NCBI GenBank assembly: GCA_009392675.1
Contig: VFFY01000191.1
Coordinates: 1-26,434, forward strand
DNA: 26,434 nt
Reading direction: 5' to 3'
DNA from: SAR202 cluster bacterium
GTDB taxonomy: Bacteria > Chloroflexota > Dehalococcoidia > Lucifugimonadales > UBA826
Every line of letters begins with the position of its first letter. Position 1 is the stretch's first letter. The notes under the pieces were generated by a model. It was given only the letters and a program-made list of their open reading frames with translations. It was not told the origin of the DNA and ran no database searches. The translations under genes and the position numbers were made by a program. Shown here one piece after another: positions 1 to 8,894 of this stretch.

Positions 1-81
1 CTGAATATTAATGTGGCTTACAGGTTGCGCTGCTGCTTATCAAAAGAAGAAATCACTGAAGGAGAGGTCTTGAATGGCTGA
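1..81 (+). CDS. Possible 3' end of an upstream gene (partial)
   Basis: Frame 1 is open from the window edge to a TGA at 79-81 and would overlap the sufB start by 8 nt, a pattern typical of coupled genes. The visible end has two adjacent cysteines followed by a charged tail ([12 protein letters not shown]). I do not recognise it. The other two forward frames have stops at 2-4 and 9-11, so the upstream gene could equally end there. With only 26 codons this is a weak call; no promoter for sufB is visible in these bases. Confidence 0.2.
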   Translation: MNINVAYRLRCCLSKEEITEGEVLNG

Positions 82-1537
82 CCAAAAGGTTATATCCAGA
101 CAGACAGGAGTTGAGGATACTCAATATAAATGGGGTTTTGAGTTTGATATAGAATCCGATGTGGCTCCAAAAGGTTTGAATGAAGATATTGTCCGGTTTA
201 TATCTGCAAAGAAAAAGGAACCAGACTGGTTGCTGGAATGGAGGTTGAGGGCATTTGCACACTGGGTAAATCAAGGGGATGATGCCTCTCCAAAGTGGGC
301 GAAGGTCCATTTTGAGGACATTGATTTTCAAGACATCATCTACTACGCTGCACCTAAATCTAGCGATGACGCACCGAAAAGCCTTGATGAAGTGGACCCA
401 GAAATACTCGAGGCATTTGATAAATTGGGGATTCCTTTACATGAGCAGGAAAAATTATCAGGTATAGCAATCGATGCGGTTCTCGACAGTGTTTCTGTAG
501 CAACTACCTACCAGGACACGTTGAAAGAGGCCGGGGTTATATTCTGTCCCATAAGTGAGGCTGTACAAAAATACCCCGATCTGGTTCAAAAATATCTGGG
601 TTCTGTGGTTCCGTATAGCGATAATTTTTATGCAACACTTAATTCGGCAGTCTTCAGTGATGGATCGTTTTGTTATGTCCCACCGGGCGTCCGATGCCCG
701 ATTGAATTAATGACCTATTTTAGGATCAATGAGGCGGACACCGGGCAATTTGAGAGAACCTTGATAATTGCTGATGAAGGCAGTTACGTCAGTTATTTGG
801 AAGGATGTACTGCTCCGATGAGAAAGAGCCATCAGTTGCATGCGGCTGTTGTAGAGCTGATTGCTCTAAAGGATGCAGAGATAAAATACTCCACCTTACA
901 GAACTGGTATCCAGGGGACAAAAATGGCGAAGGTGGTGTTTACAATTTTGTCACAAAGCGTGGGGCCGCTAGAGGCGAGAATTCAAAAATATCTTGGACT
1001 CAAGTTGAGACTGGTTCGGCAATAACCTGGAAATACCCTAGTGTGATTCTCCAAGGTGATAATTCTGTGGGTGAATTCTATTCAGTTGCTTTGGTCAACA
1101 ACTATCAACAAGCCGATACCGGAACAAAGATGATACACATCGGTAAGAACACCAAAAGCACTATTATTGCAAAAGGGATTTCGGCCGGTAAGGCAGAGAA
1201 CACTTATCGGGGCCAGGTTTCTATATTGGCTAGCGCAGATAACGCCAGAAATTTCACTCAGTGTGACTCTTTGTTAATCGGTGATGAGTGCGGTGCCCAT
1301 ACTGTTCCCTATATAGAAGTACGTAACCCCACCGCTAAAATGGGTCATGAGGCCACGACTTCGAAAGTTAATGACGATCAGCTTTTCTATCTTCAGCAAC
1401 GAGGTATAGATTTAGAGGAAGCCAACTATATGATAATAAATGGGTTTTGTCGGGGTATTTTTAAAGAGCTGCCTTTTGAATTTGCTATGGAAGCTTCACA
1501 ATTATTGAGAGTGAGTTTGGAGGGTGCGGTAGGTTAA
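74..1537 (+). CDS. sufB: SufB, Fe-S cluster assembly scaffold subunit
   Basis: SufB is the scaffold subunit of the cytoplasmic SufBCD complex, on which Fe-S clusters are built. At 487 aa it has the usual family length. An N-terminal helical region is followed by the beta-helix SufB/SufD core (about residues 180-460). The conserved block around residues 394-412 carries Cys397 and Cys406 ([15 protein letters not shown]); Cys406 lines up by eye with the E. coli SufB Cys405 needed for cluster assembly. Cys245 (LEGC) is another conserved position. The ATG at 74 is preceded by a good ribosome site, AAGGAGAGG at 59-67. The stop codon directly abuts the sufC ATG. It is the first clear gene of a seven-gene SUF operon. 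Confidence 0.98.
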   Translation: MADQKVISRQTGVEDTQYKWGFEFDIESDVAPKGLNEDIVRFISAKKKEPDWLLEWRLRAFAHWVNQGDDASPKWAKVHFEDIDFQDIIYYAAPKSSDDAPKSLDEVDPEILEAFDKLGIPLHEQEKLSGIAIDAVLDSVSVATTYQDTLKEAGVIFCPISEAVQKYPDLVQKYLGSVVPYSDNFYATLNSAVFSDGSFCYVPPGVRCPIELMTYFRINEADTGQFERTLIIADEGSYVSYLEGCTAPMRKSHQLHAAVVELIALKDAEIKYSTLQNWYPGDKNGEGGVYNFVTKRGAARGENSKISWTQVETGSAITWKYPSVILQGDNSVGEFYSVALVNNYQQADTGTKMIHIGKNTKSTIIAKGISAGKAENTYRGQVSILASADNARNFTQCDSLLIGDECGAHTVPYIEVRNPTAKMGHEATTSKVNDDQLFYLQQRGIDLEEANYMIINGFCRGIFKELPFEFAMEASQLLRVSLEGAVG

Positions 1538-2320
1538 ATGTCAAATTCTCAGAAATTGATTGAAATCAAAGATTTGCACGTCTCTGTAGCGGAAACAGAG
1601 ATATTAAAAGGAATAAATCTTAGCATTGGTCTGGGGGAAGTGCATGCCATTATGGGGCCTAATGGTTCTGGCAAAAGTACTCTCGCAAACGTTATAGCCG
1701 GTCGACCTGGCTATAGCGTCATCAGCGGAGATATTGTTTACAAGGGGAGCAGTATACTCGAAGTTGCACCTGAAATCAGGGCCAGAGCCGGCATATTTCT
1801 TGCATTCCAATATCCTGTTGAACTACCAGGGGTTAGGACCTGGCAATTTTTAAAAGCTGCTATTGATGCAATCCGAAAAGGAAACGGGCAGGAAGAGCTC
1901 AAAATAAGAGACTTCGATAAATTGCTGGAAGAAAAGCGACAGCTCATGGAAATGGACCCCGACCTTGTGCGACGTTCAGTAAATGAGGGATTTTCGGGCG
2001 GAGAGAAAAAACGGAACGAAATATTGCAGCTAGCACTCTTGGACCCGTCTTTAGCTTTATTAGACGAAACAGACTCTGGGTTGGATATCGACGCTTTAAG
2101 AATTGTTTCCCATGGGGTAAATATTTTTAAAAGCCCTGAAAAAGCAATTTTAATCGTCACCCACTACCAGCGGATTTTGGATTACATTACTCCTGATTAT
2201 GTGCACGTATTAGTAGACGGTAAGATAGTGCGTTCTGGTGATAGTAGCCTTGCAATGGAATTAGAAGAAAAAGGGTACGATTGGGTAAAGGATACTGCTG
2301 GTAAAGAGGTGACCCCTTAA
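1538..2320 (+). CDS. sufC: SufC, ABC-type ATPase of the SufBCD complex
   Basis: SufC is the cytoplasmic ABC ATPase that drives conformational change in SufBCD during cluster assembly; it is not a transporter. The 260-aa protein has Walker A GPNGSGKST (40-48), the signature FSGGEKKR (152-159), Walker B LALLDE (172-177) followed by the SufC-typical TDSGLD, and the switch His209 (VTHYQR). It starts immediately after the sufB stop codon and its TAA shares one base with the sufD ATG (TAATG at 2318-2322), so translation of sufB, sufC and sufD is probably coupled. The signature and DETDSGLD block separate SufC clearly from importer ATPases. Confidence 0.98.
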   Translation: MSNSQKLIEIKDLHVSVAETEILKGINLSIGLGEVHAIMGPNGSGKSTLANVIAGRPGYSVISGDIVYKGSSILEVAPEIRARAGIFLAFQYPVELPGVRTWQFLKAAIDAIRKGNGQEELKIRDFDKLLEEKRQLMEMDPDLVRRSVNEGFSGGEKKRNEILQLALLDPSLALLDETDSGLDIDALRIVSHGVNIFKSPEKAILIVTHYQRILDYITPDYVHVLVDGKIVRSGDSSLAMELEEKGYDWVKDTAGKEVTP

Positions 2321-3627
2321 TGCAAGAGGCTAGCTTAGTCCTGAATAAATACGAAGAGGATTTTGATAATCTTTCCTCCATTAGCCCGGAGTGGTCATCT
2401 AATCTGAGAAATAAAGCAATGGATACCTTTCGGGAAATAGGTTTTCCCGTACGAAGAAAAGGCAATGAGAAGTGGAAATACACTAATGCCAGACCGATAG
2501 CAAATATCGAATATTCTTCGGCAAAGTTTGAAGAAATAGATTTAGACGATATTAAATTGATAGCTCCATGGCACGAATCTTGGATTAATCTCCTTTTTGT
2601 TAATGGCCATTATCAAGAGACCTTTCCAGGTAGTTTGTCCACAAATATACAAATTTCCAATATGGCTTCAAATGACCTAGTTGCAAATCTTACCAGCAAT
2701 GTTGGCGGGATTATGGATTATTCAGATGATGGATTTGCCGCATTGAATACGGCATTCATGTCAGATGGTCCGATAATAACGGTTCCCGAAGGAGAGAACT
2801 CCGGGATTGTTATAAACCTTATTTTTTTCAATCAAGGGTTGTCCGACACAGTGAATTATCCTCGAGTTTTGATAACTACAGGTGGGAATTCCATAGTCAG
2901 TGTCATTGAGAATTACGTTGGGGGCAGCGGCGATCAGACATTTACTAATTCCGTTTCTGAAATATATGTGGGTGAGGACGCAACTGTTAATCATTATCGT
3001 TTAATGAATGAGACTGATGATACCTATGATGTCGGCTATGGCAGGGTAAGAATAGATACTAATGGAGCATTTAATTCTAGATCGTTTTTCCGTGGTTGTG
3101 GAATCGGACGCTATGACTTAAATGTGTCGATAGAGGGGGAAAATGCCTCCTGTGATTTGCAAGGTTTGTATTTCACAAATGATGCTCAGCATATGGATAA
3201 TTTCATTAATATTGACCATGTTCGTCCGAACTGTCAGAGCAACCTATTTTACAAAGGAATACTAGCAGGTAGATCAAGGGCGGTGTTTGGCGGTACAGTC
3301 TTAGTTAGGAAAGAAGCACAGAAGACGAATTCCGTACAATCAGATAAAAATTTAATACTGTCACCACATGCTGAAGTAGATAGTAAACCGGCGTTGTTTA
3401 TATACGCTGACGACGTGAAATGCGCCCATGGGGCTACCGCTGGGAATATAGATGCCGATACCGTTTTTTATATGAGGAGTAGGGGAATTGATCTAGAAGC
3501 CGCTAGTCGATTGATAATTTATGGATTCGCCGGGGAAATAATTGATAAGGTAGAAATACCAGAACTGAGATCATATCTTGCGGAATCCTTTCTTACTTCT
3601 TTGCCTAGTCATAAGTTTGAGTTTTAA
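2320..3627 (+). CDS. sufD: SufD, Fe-S cluster assembly subunit
   Basis: SufD pairs with SufB in the SufBC2D complex and is linked to iron entry and interface cluster formation. The protein is 435 aa, in the family range, with a SufB/SufD beta-helix core from about residue 130. The C-terminal motif DDVKCAHGAT holds Cys368 and His370; His370 matches by eye the E. coli SufD His360 that works with SufB Cys405. The RGIDLEAASRLIIYGFA segment is the usual SufD end block. It overlaps sufC by one base and is 2 nt from the following sufU, so it lies firmly inside the operon. Confidence 0.96.
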   Translation: MQEASLVLNKYEEDFDNLSSISPEWSSNLRNKAMDTFREIGFPVRRKGNEKWKYTNARPIANIEYSSAKFEEIDLDDIKLIAPWHESWINLLFVNGHYQETFPGSLSTNIQISNMASNDLVANLTSNVGGIMDYSDDGFAALNTAFMSDGPIITVPEGENSGIVINLIFFNQGLSDTVNYPRVLITTGGNSIVSVIENYVGGSGDQTFTNSVSEIYVGEDATVNHYRLMNETDDTYDVGYGRVRIDTNGAFNSRSFFRGCGIGRYDLNVSIEGENASCDLQGLYFTNDAQHMDNFINIDHVRPNCQSNLFYKGILAGRSRAVFGGTVLVRKEAQKTNSVQSDKNLILSPHAEVDSKPALFIYADDVKCAHGATAGNIDADTVFYMRSRGIDLEAASRLIIYGFAGEIIDKVEIPELRSYLAESFLTSLPSHKFEF

Positions 3628-3629
3628 CG

Positions 3630-4082
3630 ATGTATGACCTCGAGGATTTATACCAAGAAATCGTGATGGATCATAATAGAAGGCCTCGTAATTTTGGAGA
3701 GATCAAAAATCCAACTAATTTTGCAGAGGGATTCAACCCTTTATGTGGTGATCAAATAACACTCCAGTTACATTTAGAAGACGGCTTAGTGTCTGATGTA
3801 GCGTTCAGCGGGGTTGGATGTGCAATATCCAAATCCTCGGCATCGATGATGACTGAGGAATTGAAAGGAAAAACACTAGATCACGCTGAAGGCTTGTTTG
3901 TAGCATTCCGAAAAATGATTACCAGGAATCCTGGAGACTCATATAACTCCGATATATTGGGCGACCTAGAAATTTTTCAGGGAGTTTCCCGATATCCGGC
4001 GAGAATAAAATGCGCTACCCTTGCTTGGCATACTTTGCATTCAGCAATTCATGATGAAAATGAGGTCATATCTACTGAGTAG
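3630..4082 (+). CDS. sufU: SufU-type sulfur-transfer protein (first copy)
   Basis: This is a NifU/IscU-fold protein of the SufU type. In Firmicutes SufU is a zinc-bound sulfurtransferase that accepts persulfide sulfur from SufS. It is 150 aa with three conserved cysteines, Cys39 (LCGD), Cys64 (GCAIS) and Cys128 (IKCATLAW), plus Asp41; these correspond to the zinc ligands of Bacillus SufU. The spacer before the third Cys contains GDLEIFQGVSRYPARIKC, the SufU-specific insertion absent from IscU. The Arg before the third Cys is kept. It lies 2 nt after sufD. A second, divergent copy is found at 5809-6255. Confidence 0.93.
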   Translation: MYDLEDLYQEIVMDHNRRPRNFGEIKNPTNFAEGFNPLCGDQITLQLHLEDGLVSDVAFSGVGCAISKSSASMMTEELKGKTLDHAEGLFVAFRKMITRNPGDSYNSDILGDLEIFQGVSRYPARIKCATLAWHTLHSAIHDENEVISTE

Positions 4083-4107
4083 TTCCTATTGTAGGATGAG
4101 GTGAACT

Positions 4108-4536
4108 ATGCATGTACCGATTAAAGTTGATTATGGTGTGAGAGCACTGGTGGATTTAGCAATATATGGGTCTGCTGGGAATTCACTGAGATCCTTTGAT
4201 ATTTCACAGAGAACTGCCATTCCAAATGCATATCTGGCTCAGGTACTTAACTCCTTGAAAAAGGCGGGCTTTGTTAAAAGTACGAGAGGCCCGAACGGAG
4301 GTCATCAACTAGCGGTTGATCCGGACACAATACATTTGAGTTCTATCATGGAAGTGTTGGATGGTACGAATAATTTGGTCAATTGCTTGAATGACGATAA
4401 TTTTTGCGTTCATTCACCAGCATGTGCTCAGAAAGAAATATGGAGGACAGTTGAAGAAGCAATACATGGGGTTTTATTCTCAATAACGGTATCTGATTTA
4501 GCTAGGGAAACCCAATTTATCAAATTACAGATTTGA
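4108..4536 (+). CDS. Rrf2/IscR-family regulator with Fe-S cysteines
   Basis: The 142-aa protein is an Rrf2-family transcription factor. It has an N-terminal winged helix-turn-helix (about 1-80) with the family wing segment RGPNGGHQLA (60-69), and a C-terminal cysteine cluster Cys93-x6-Cys100-x5-Cys106. IscR, NsrR and RirA bind [2Fe-2S] or [4Fe-4S] clusters through similarly spaced cysteines, so this one probably senses Fe-S status and controls the suf genes around it; that role is inference from position. A ribosome site (GATGAGGTGA) precedes the ATG. It sits inside the operon between sufU and sufS, not at its head. I could not identify an operator. Confidence 0.93.
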   Translation: MHVPIKVDYGVRALVDLAIYGSAGNSLRSFDISQRTAIPNAYLAQVLNSLKKAGFVKSTRGPNGGHQLAVDPDTIHLSSIMEVLDGTNNLVNCLNDDNFCVHSPACAQKEIWRTVEEAIHGVLFSITVSDLARETQFIKLQI

Positions 4537-4580
4537 AGCAACACCAAAATGTCATCTTTGTTTGGGAGTAAATATATTTA

Positions 4581-5822
4581 ATGTTCGATGTTGAAAAAAT
4601 AAGAGATGATTTTCCAATCTTATCTAAAAATATCTATGGTAACCCTTTAGTTTATCTAGATAATGCAGCGACTAGCCAGAAACCTCGGCAGGTAATCGAT
4701 GCTCTAGTTGATTACTACGAAAATTATAATGCAAATGTTCACAGAGGTGTTCACACATTAAGCATGGAGGCCACAGATAGATTTGAAGAAGCAAGGGAAA
4801 AGGTGGCTAGATTTATTAATTCTGAGGCTTCTGACTTAGTTGTGTGGACTAGGAATGCTTCTGAGGGCTTAAATCTCATCGCTTATTCATGGGGCGAAGA
4901 TAATGTGCATGAAGGAGATGAAATTTTGTTGACCCCCATGGAACATCACAGTAATTTGGTTCCCTGGCAAGAACTCGCTAGGAGGAAAAATGCAGTCATA
5001 AAATTCATACCCATGAGAGAAAACGGAACCTTAGATATGGATACAGTTGATGACCTAATTACAGAGAGGACAGTTCTAGTATCGGCGGTTCATATGTCAA
5101 ATGCCTTAGGCACCATTAATCCTGTGAGGGAATTGGGTGAAAAAGCTCATCGGCAGGGCGCAAAAATTCTGGTAGACGGAGCACAAAGTGTACCCCATAT
5201 GCCTACGAATGTTCAGGAATTGGATTGTGACTTTTTGGTATTTTCAGGGCATAAAATGCTAGGACCCACAGGAATAGGTGCCCTGTATGTGAAGCGGGAT
5301 ATATTGAATACTATGGAACCTTTCCTGACGGGAGGTGAAATGGTACTGGAGGTATCTTATCAAGAGGCATCTTGGGCAGATTTACCAATGAGATTTGAGG
5401 CCGGAACCCCTAACATAGCTGATTCTATTGGGCTTGGTTCCGCTGTTGATTATCTAAATGACCTAGGTATGGGGGATGTTAGGACGCACGAGAAGAATTT
5501 AACCCGTTACGCATTAAATAGGTTTAAGGAAGCAGATTTAGAAGGCATGGACCTGTTTGGACCAGACGATCCTGAGATAAGAGGTGGAGTATTTTCTTTT
5601 AATACGGTAGATGTTCATCCTCACGATTTGGGCACATTCCTTGATAGGAGGGGCATTGCTGTAAGAACAGGGCACCACTGTGCTATGCCTTTGGTGCGGA
5701 GTTTAGGGGTGGCAGCCACTGTAAGGGCAAGTTTTTACTTATATAACACGGAGAGGGAAGTGGATATTTTGGTAGACGGGGTAACAGAAGCGCTGAGGTA
5801 TTTCAGGGATGGATCTGAATAA
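4581..5822 (+). CDS. sufS: SufS, group II cysteine desulfurase
   Basis: SufS is a PLP enzyme converting cysteine to alanine and holding the sulfur as a persulfide for delivery to SufU. The 413-aa protein shows the PLP lysine Lys225 in FSGHKMLGPTG, the PLP-contacting EHHSN (121-125) and VDGAQS (198-203), and the catalytic Cys367 in RTGHHCAMP on the short loop typical of group II enzymes. It follows rrf2 after 44 nt, the largest gap in the operon. GGGAG upstream of the ATG is a modest ribosome site about 12 nt away. Its end overlaps the second sufU by 14 nt, which implies tight coupling to that protein. Confidence 0.98.
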   Translation: MFDVEKIRDDFPILSKNIYGNPLVYLDNAATSQKPRQVIDALVDYYENYNANVHRGVHTLSMEATDRFEEAREKVARFINSEASDLVVWTRNASEGLNLIAYSWGEDNVHEGDEILLTPMEHHSNLVPWQELARRKNAVIKFIPMRENGTLDMDTVDDLITERTVLVSAVHMSNALGTINPVRELGEKAHRQGAKILVDGAQSVPHMPTNVQELDCDFLVFSGHKMLGPTGIGALYVKRDILNTMEPFLTGGEMVLEVSYQEASWADLPMRFEAGTPNIADSIGLGSAVDYLNDLGMGDVRTHEKNLTRYALNRFKEADLEGMDLFGPDDPEIRGGVFSFNTVDVHPHDLGTFLDRRGIAVRTGHHCAMPLVRSLGVAATVRASFYLYNTEREVDILVDGVTEALRYFRDGSE

Positions 5823-6255
5823 TATCGATGATATTTATAGGGATAGAGTTATCCTTGATCATTGCAGAAGCCCCAGAAACACTTCACTAATTGGTCATTT
5901 TGATCTAGCAGGTGATGCTATAAATCCTTTTTGCGGTGACGAAGCCCATTTTCAAATTGGATTAAACGGTGAAAATTTAATTGAGCGTATCCAATTCTCT
6001 GGGGATGGATGCGCTATAAATATAGCTTCTGGGTCATTGTTGTCAGAGGCAGTCACCGGTTTAACGGTTCAAGAAGCAGCATTACTATCCATCAGGTTTG
6101 TCGAGTCGATGAGGAAGCCTATTGGGGAAAATGTGGAAGAGGAATTTATAGGGGAACTTTCAGTTTTGATTAGCGTTAGGAATTTCCCGGTAAGGGTAAA
6201 ATGTGCGTTATTGGCATGGTCTGCACTTGAGGATGCTCTTTCAGAAAGAAAATAA
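5809..6255 (+). CDS. SufU-like protein (second, divergent copy)
   Basis: This 148-aa NifU/IscU-fold protein resembles SufU. It keeps all three cysteines, Cys42 (FCGD), Cys68 (GCAIN) and Cys132 (VKCALLAW), and Asp44, so it should still bind zinc or carry sulfur. It differs clearly from the first copy (150 aa at 3630): the block before the last Cys reads GELSVLISVRNFPVRVKC instead of the more canonical GDLEIFQGVSRYPARIKC. The ATG lies inside sufS (14-nt overlap), so it is likely made together with the desulfurase. It may be the dedicated SufS partner, or a specialised scaffold. Its stop is 1 nt from that of the convergent gene. Confidence 0.88.
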   Translation: MDLNNIDDIYRDRVILDHCRSPRNTSLIGHFDLAGDAINPFCGDEAHFQIGLNGENLIERIQFSGDGCAINIASGSLLSEAVTGLTVQEAALLSIRFVESMRKPIGENVEEEFIGELSVLISVRNFPVRVKCALLAWSALEDALSERK

Positions 6256-6256
6256 A

Positions 6257-7993
6257 TCAACGATCGAGCCACACTCTCTCCCAATGTGAATATTCGAACC
6301 CAGAAAAGTTTGGATGCATGTTTTTTAAATCCTCGGTCCAGGCCCATAAACTTTTTTCGGTTGCGGGCATGAAACGATAGGATTTTTCTAGTAGATGTGT
6401 GTTTATTTTATGAATGATCTCTGAGCGTTTTTCAAGATTGTATTCTTGGGATTGTTTTTCTATGAGCTCATCTAGCCTTAAATCTTTGTGATTTGAGGTA
6501 TTCCATTCACCTTGACTGTGGAGTACAGGGATAACAAAACTGTTAGTTGATGATTGAGGAAATGTTGGTCCCATTAACACATCGAAATCACTTTGCCTCC
6601 AGACTTTCTCAGCATATTGTCTGCGGTTCACAAAATTAATTATTGGGTCAAACCCCACAGCTGTAAGCTGTTGTGAGGCAATTTCCGCGCTTTTCTTATA
6701 CCGTGAACCGAAATCACTTGTGGTTATGGCTATCGGGATATTTGTTTTTAACGCTTCTGGGTGTTGGAAAGGGTAAAAATATGATTCCCAATCAGACCTG
6801 TCGGGAATCCACGAAGGATGATTGGTGACAAACCCCAATGAGAAGAAAGCATAATTATCCCAGGCTTTTTGAATGATCTCGTCAGGATTTATTGACGATC
6901 TGGCCAAAAACCTCGTGTGATCATCGTCAAATGGTGGTTTAGCGGTGTTAAAAGCTATTTCAAAACCTAGTCCTGGTTCCGGATTCTCAAGTGCTATGTC
7001 TAACTCTGATAAAGAATTCTCTATTTTATAAACGTCAATCAACCCCACACTATAGGCACTTAATCTTGCTTGAGGATCTGTGATGATATGAAACTCTATC
7101 GAATCCAAATATGGGGGATTTGGTGCTGAATAAACATTTTCTACTGAGGAATAGGAATCGTCTACAAGTTTCGACAATCTCCAAGGACCAGATCCAATGG
7201 GTGGGGCTGATTCGATTTTCGTGAGGTTGTTGATGTTTGATTTTGATAATAATTTAGATCTCCCATCTGCTAAAGAGATAAAAAAATCTGCATCCGGGAC
7301 ATTTAAATTTATCTGAATCTGATTTTTGGACTTTACGTCTATGCTGCGGACCATATGAAATCTGTTCGAATGTTCCTGATTTTTATCTATCTGGCGATCT
7401 AAGCTAAATTTTATGTCTTCTGGCAACAATCGTTTCATATCGTCCGCCTCTTCAGACACCCACCTGATATTTGTGTCAACATCAAAAATAAAAGTTTTGT
7501 TATCTACCATTTGCCATGAGCTGCAAGCATCGCATTCAGTGGCTTTAGAAGGCAATGTGATATTGGGCCCATTACTAAATTTCAAAAGTCTTTGATAAAT
7601 TATTCCCAATCCCCAGGTGGAGTGTGCCCCAGAATAATTTTCATGAGGGTCTAGTGAGTCAAAATAATGTTTCGAAATTAATTTTAAAGTTCCGCCTCGT
7701 TTGCCTTTAAATATCGGCGGAATTTTATTTATAGGAATGGCCGGTTCCAATGATTTATCTGGAGATCCATTTTCTATGGATAAAGGGGTAGGGGTCACCG
7801 TGTTTTGGATAGGAGAGGATGTTGCCTTGGGACTTAGGTTTATCCCTATTGTAGGTAGGGGGGTAATATCCGCATTGACAGAAGGTTGATTCTCGAAAAT
7901 TTCCTGTTCCAATTTAGATTGATCGGTACATGCAAAAGAAACAAACCCTGCTATGAGGCCGAATATTATTGCTAGGTGCATGAAATTTTTCAT
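6257..7993 (-). CDS. Peptide/nickel-type ABC substrate-binding lipoprotein
   Basis: The protein resembles family 5 extracellular solute-binding proteins (OppA/DppA/NikA type), which deliver peptides or similar solutes to an ABC importer. I chose the ATG at 7993 (578 aa): it begins a clean signal peptide (MKNFMHLAIIFGLIAGF) ending at Cys22. A TTG at 8017 would add eight residues before the signal. The lipobox SFAC is non-canonical. A Pro/Thr/Ser-rich linker (about 25-85) precedes the domain, which opens with RGGTLKLISKHYFDSLDP. No permease or ATPase gene of that family is nearby, so it works with components encoded elsewhere or as a stand-alone receptor. The substrate cannot be read from the sequence. 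Confidence 0.85.
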   Translation of the reverse strand: MKNFMHLAIIFGLIAGFVSFACTDQSKLEQEIFENQPSVNADITPLPTIGINLSPKATSSPIQNTVTPTPLSIENGSPDKSLEPAIPINKIPPIFKGKRGGTLKLISKHYFDSLDPHENYSGAHSTWGLGIIYQRLLKFSNGPNITLPSKATECDACSSWQMVDNKTFIFDVDTNIRWVSEEADDMKRLLPEDIKFSLDRQIDKNQEHSNRFHMVRSIDVKSKNQIQINLNVPDADFFISLADGRSKLLSKSNINNLTKIESAPPIGSGPWRLSKLVDDSYSSVENVYSAPNPPYLDSIEFHIITDPQARLSAYSVGLIDVYKIENSLSELDIALENPEPGLGFEIAFNTAKPPFDDDHTRFLARSSINPDEIIQKAWDNYAFFSLGFVTNHPSWIPDRSDWESYFYPFQHPEALKTNIPIAITTSDFGSRYKKSAEIASQQLTAVGFDPIINFVNRRQYAEKVWRQSDFDVLMGPTFPQSSTNSFVIPVLHSQGEWNTSNHKDLRLDELIEKQSQEYNLEKRSEIIHKINTHLLEKSYRFMPATEKSLWAWTEDLKNMHPNFSGFEYSHWERVWLDR

Positions 7994-8026
7994 ATGGGGG
8001 CCATTACACAATTTCAAGGATTAAAC

Positions 8027-8055
8027 TTTATGCTGATTGATGATTTAAGTATAAT
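8027..8055 (+). promoter_or_regulatory. Putative promoter of the TatD gene
   Basis: A perfect -10 hexamer TATAAT lies at 8050-8055, with a weak -35 candidate TTTATG at 8027-8032 and a 17-nt spacer. It is in the 103-nt divergent gap between the binding-protein gene and tatD, and would give a leader of about 35 nt. No clear promoter was found for the opposite strand. Confidence 0.4.
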
Positions 8056-8096
8056 CAACGCCGGTAATCTATGACATTACGTTTTGATGGTCCCAT

Positions 8097-8894
8097 ATGT
8101 TAATTGACACCCATGTTCATTTAGATGCTTTTCCTGATGGTGAGATTGAGGCTATTTTAGGCCGAGGTCACGATGTTGGAGTTGGGTTTGTCATATGTGC
8201 AGGTACGACGGTAGATTCTTCTATTCGGTCTGTTGATCTGTCACGAAGGTTCCACTCATTTTTTTCAGGGGTGGGAGTACATCCAATGGACATATACAAG
8301 CCGCTAACGACGGAAGACTATCAAACATTAACAAAATTAGCTTCAACTGAACCAAAGGTTATAGTGATGAGCGAAATCGGATTAGATTATATGGAGGGTA
8401 TGCCCGACAGGGCGTGGCAATTTACAGCCTTCAGAGAGCAAATCAATATAGCCAGGGCACTGAATTTACCTATCGTTTTTCACAGCCGAGAGGCTCATCA
8501 CGACTGTCTTAGAGTTTTGAAAGAAGAAAAAGGCTATGAAGTGGGTGGAATAATGCACTATTTCCAAGGCTCACTAGAGGAGGCTCATCAGGTAATAGAT
8601 CTGGGGTTTTATATATCGATTGCCAGGCCAATATTTCGGTTGCCACATCTGCAGGAAGTAGTTACTAAGATCCCTATAGAGAACATAGTTATTGAGACGG
8701 ATTCGGCTCCTCAGCCGTTTAAAAAAAATCGTGATAATTGGACAGAACCTCGTTACCTAAGGCCTATCACGGAAAAAATTGCTGAGCTTAAAGATATGGA
8801 TATAGACATAGTGGAAGCATCACTATTTCAAAATACCAAAAAATTGCTATCAAGCCAGTGGGACATCGTCACTCAATCTGTGCCTAATTCTTAA
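8097..8894 (+). CDS. TatD-family metal-dependent hydrolase/DNase
   Basis: This 265-aa protein is a TatD-type amidohydrolase-fold nuclease. Family members are cytoplasmic Mg/Mn/Zn-dependent 3'-5' exonucleases or tRNA/DNA repair and quality-control enzymes. Metal ligands are visible in order: His6 and His8 (THVHLD), Glu93 (SEIGLDY), His129 (FHSREAH), His154 (MHYFQG) and Asp202 (ETDSAP). Length and layout match the family. It has its own upstream -10 box and no same-strand partner. Its TAA overlaps the stop of the convergent Yip1-like gene. The exact substrate is not deducible. Confidence 0.93.
   Translation: MLIDTHVHLDAFPDGEIEAILGRGHDVGVGFVICAGTTVDSSIRSVDLSRRFHSFFSGVGVHPMDIYKPLTTEDYQTLTKLASTEPKVIVMSEIGLDYMEGMPDRAWQFTAFREQINIARALNLPIVFHSREAHHDCLRVLKEEKGYEVGGIMHYFQGSLEEAHQVIDLGFYISIARPIFRLPHLQEVVTKIPIENIVIETDSAPQPFKKNRDNWTEPRYLRPITEKIAELKDMDIDIVEASLFQNTKKLLSSQWDIVTQSVPNS

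Noticed and set aside
1738..2160. 140-codon reverse-strand open frame inside sufC
   Set aside because: Serine/proline-rich shadow opposite a fully supported SufC; no family resemblance.
4083..4107. Short palindrome CCTATTGTAGG before the rrf2 gene as a possible operator
   Set aside because: Only four paired bases around a 3-nt centre; it does not match known IscR or RirA site patterns and is too short to support.
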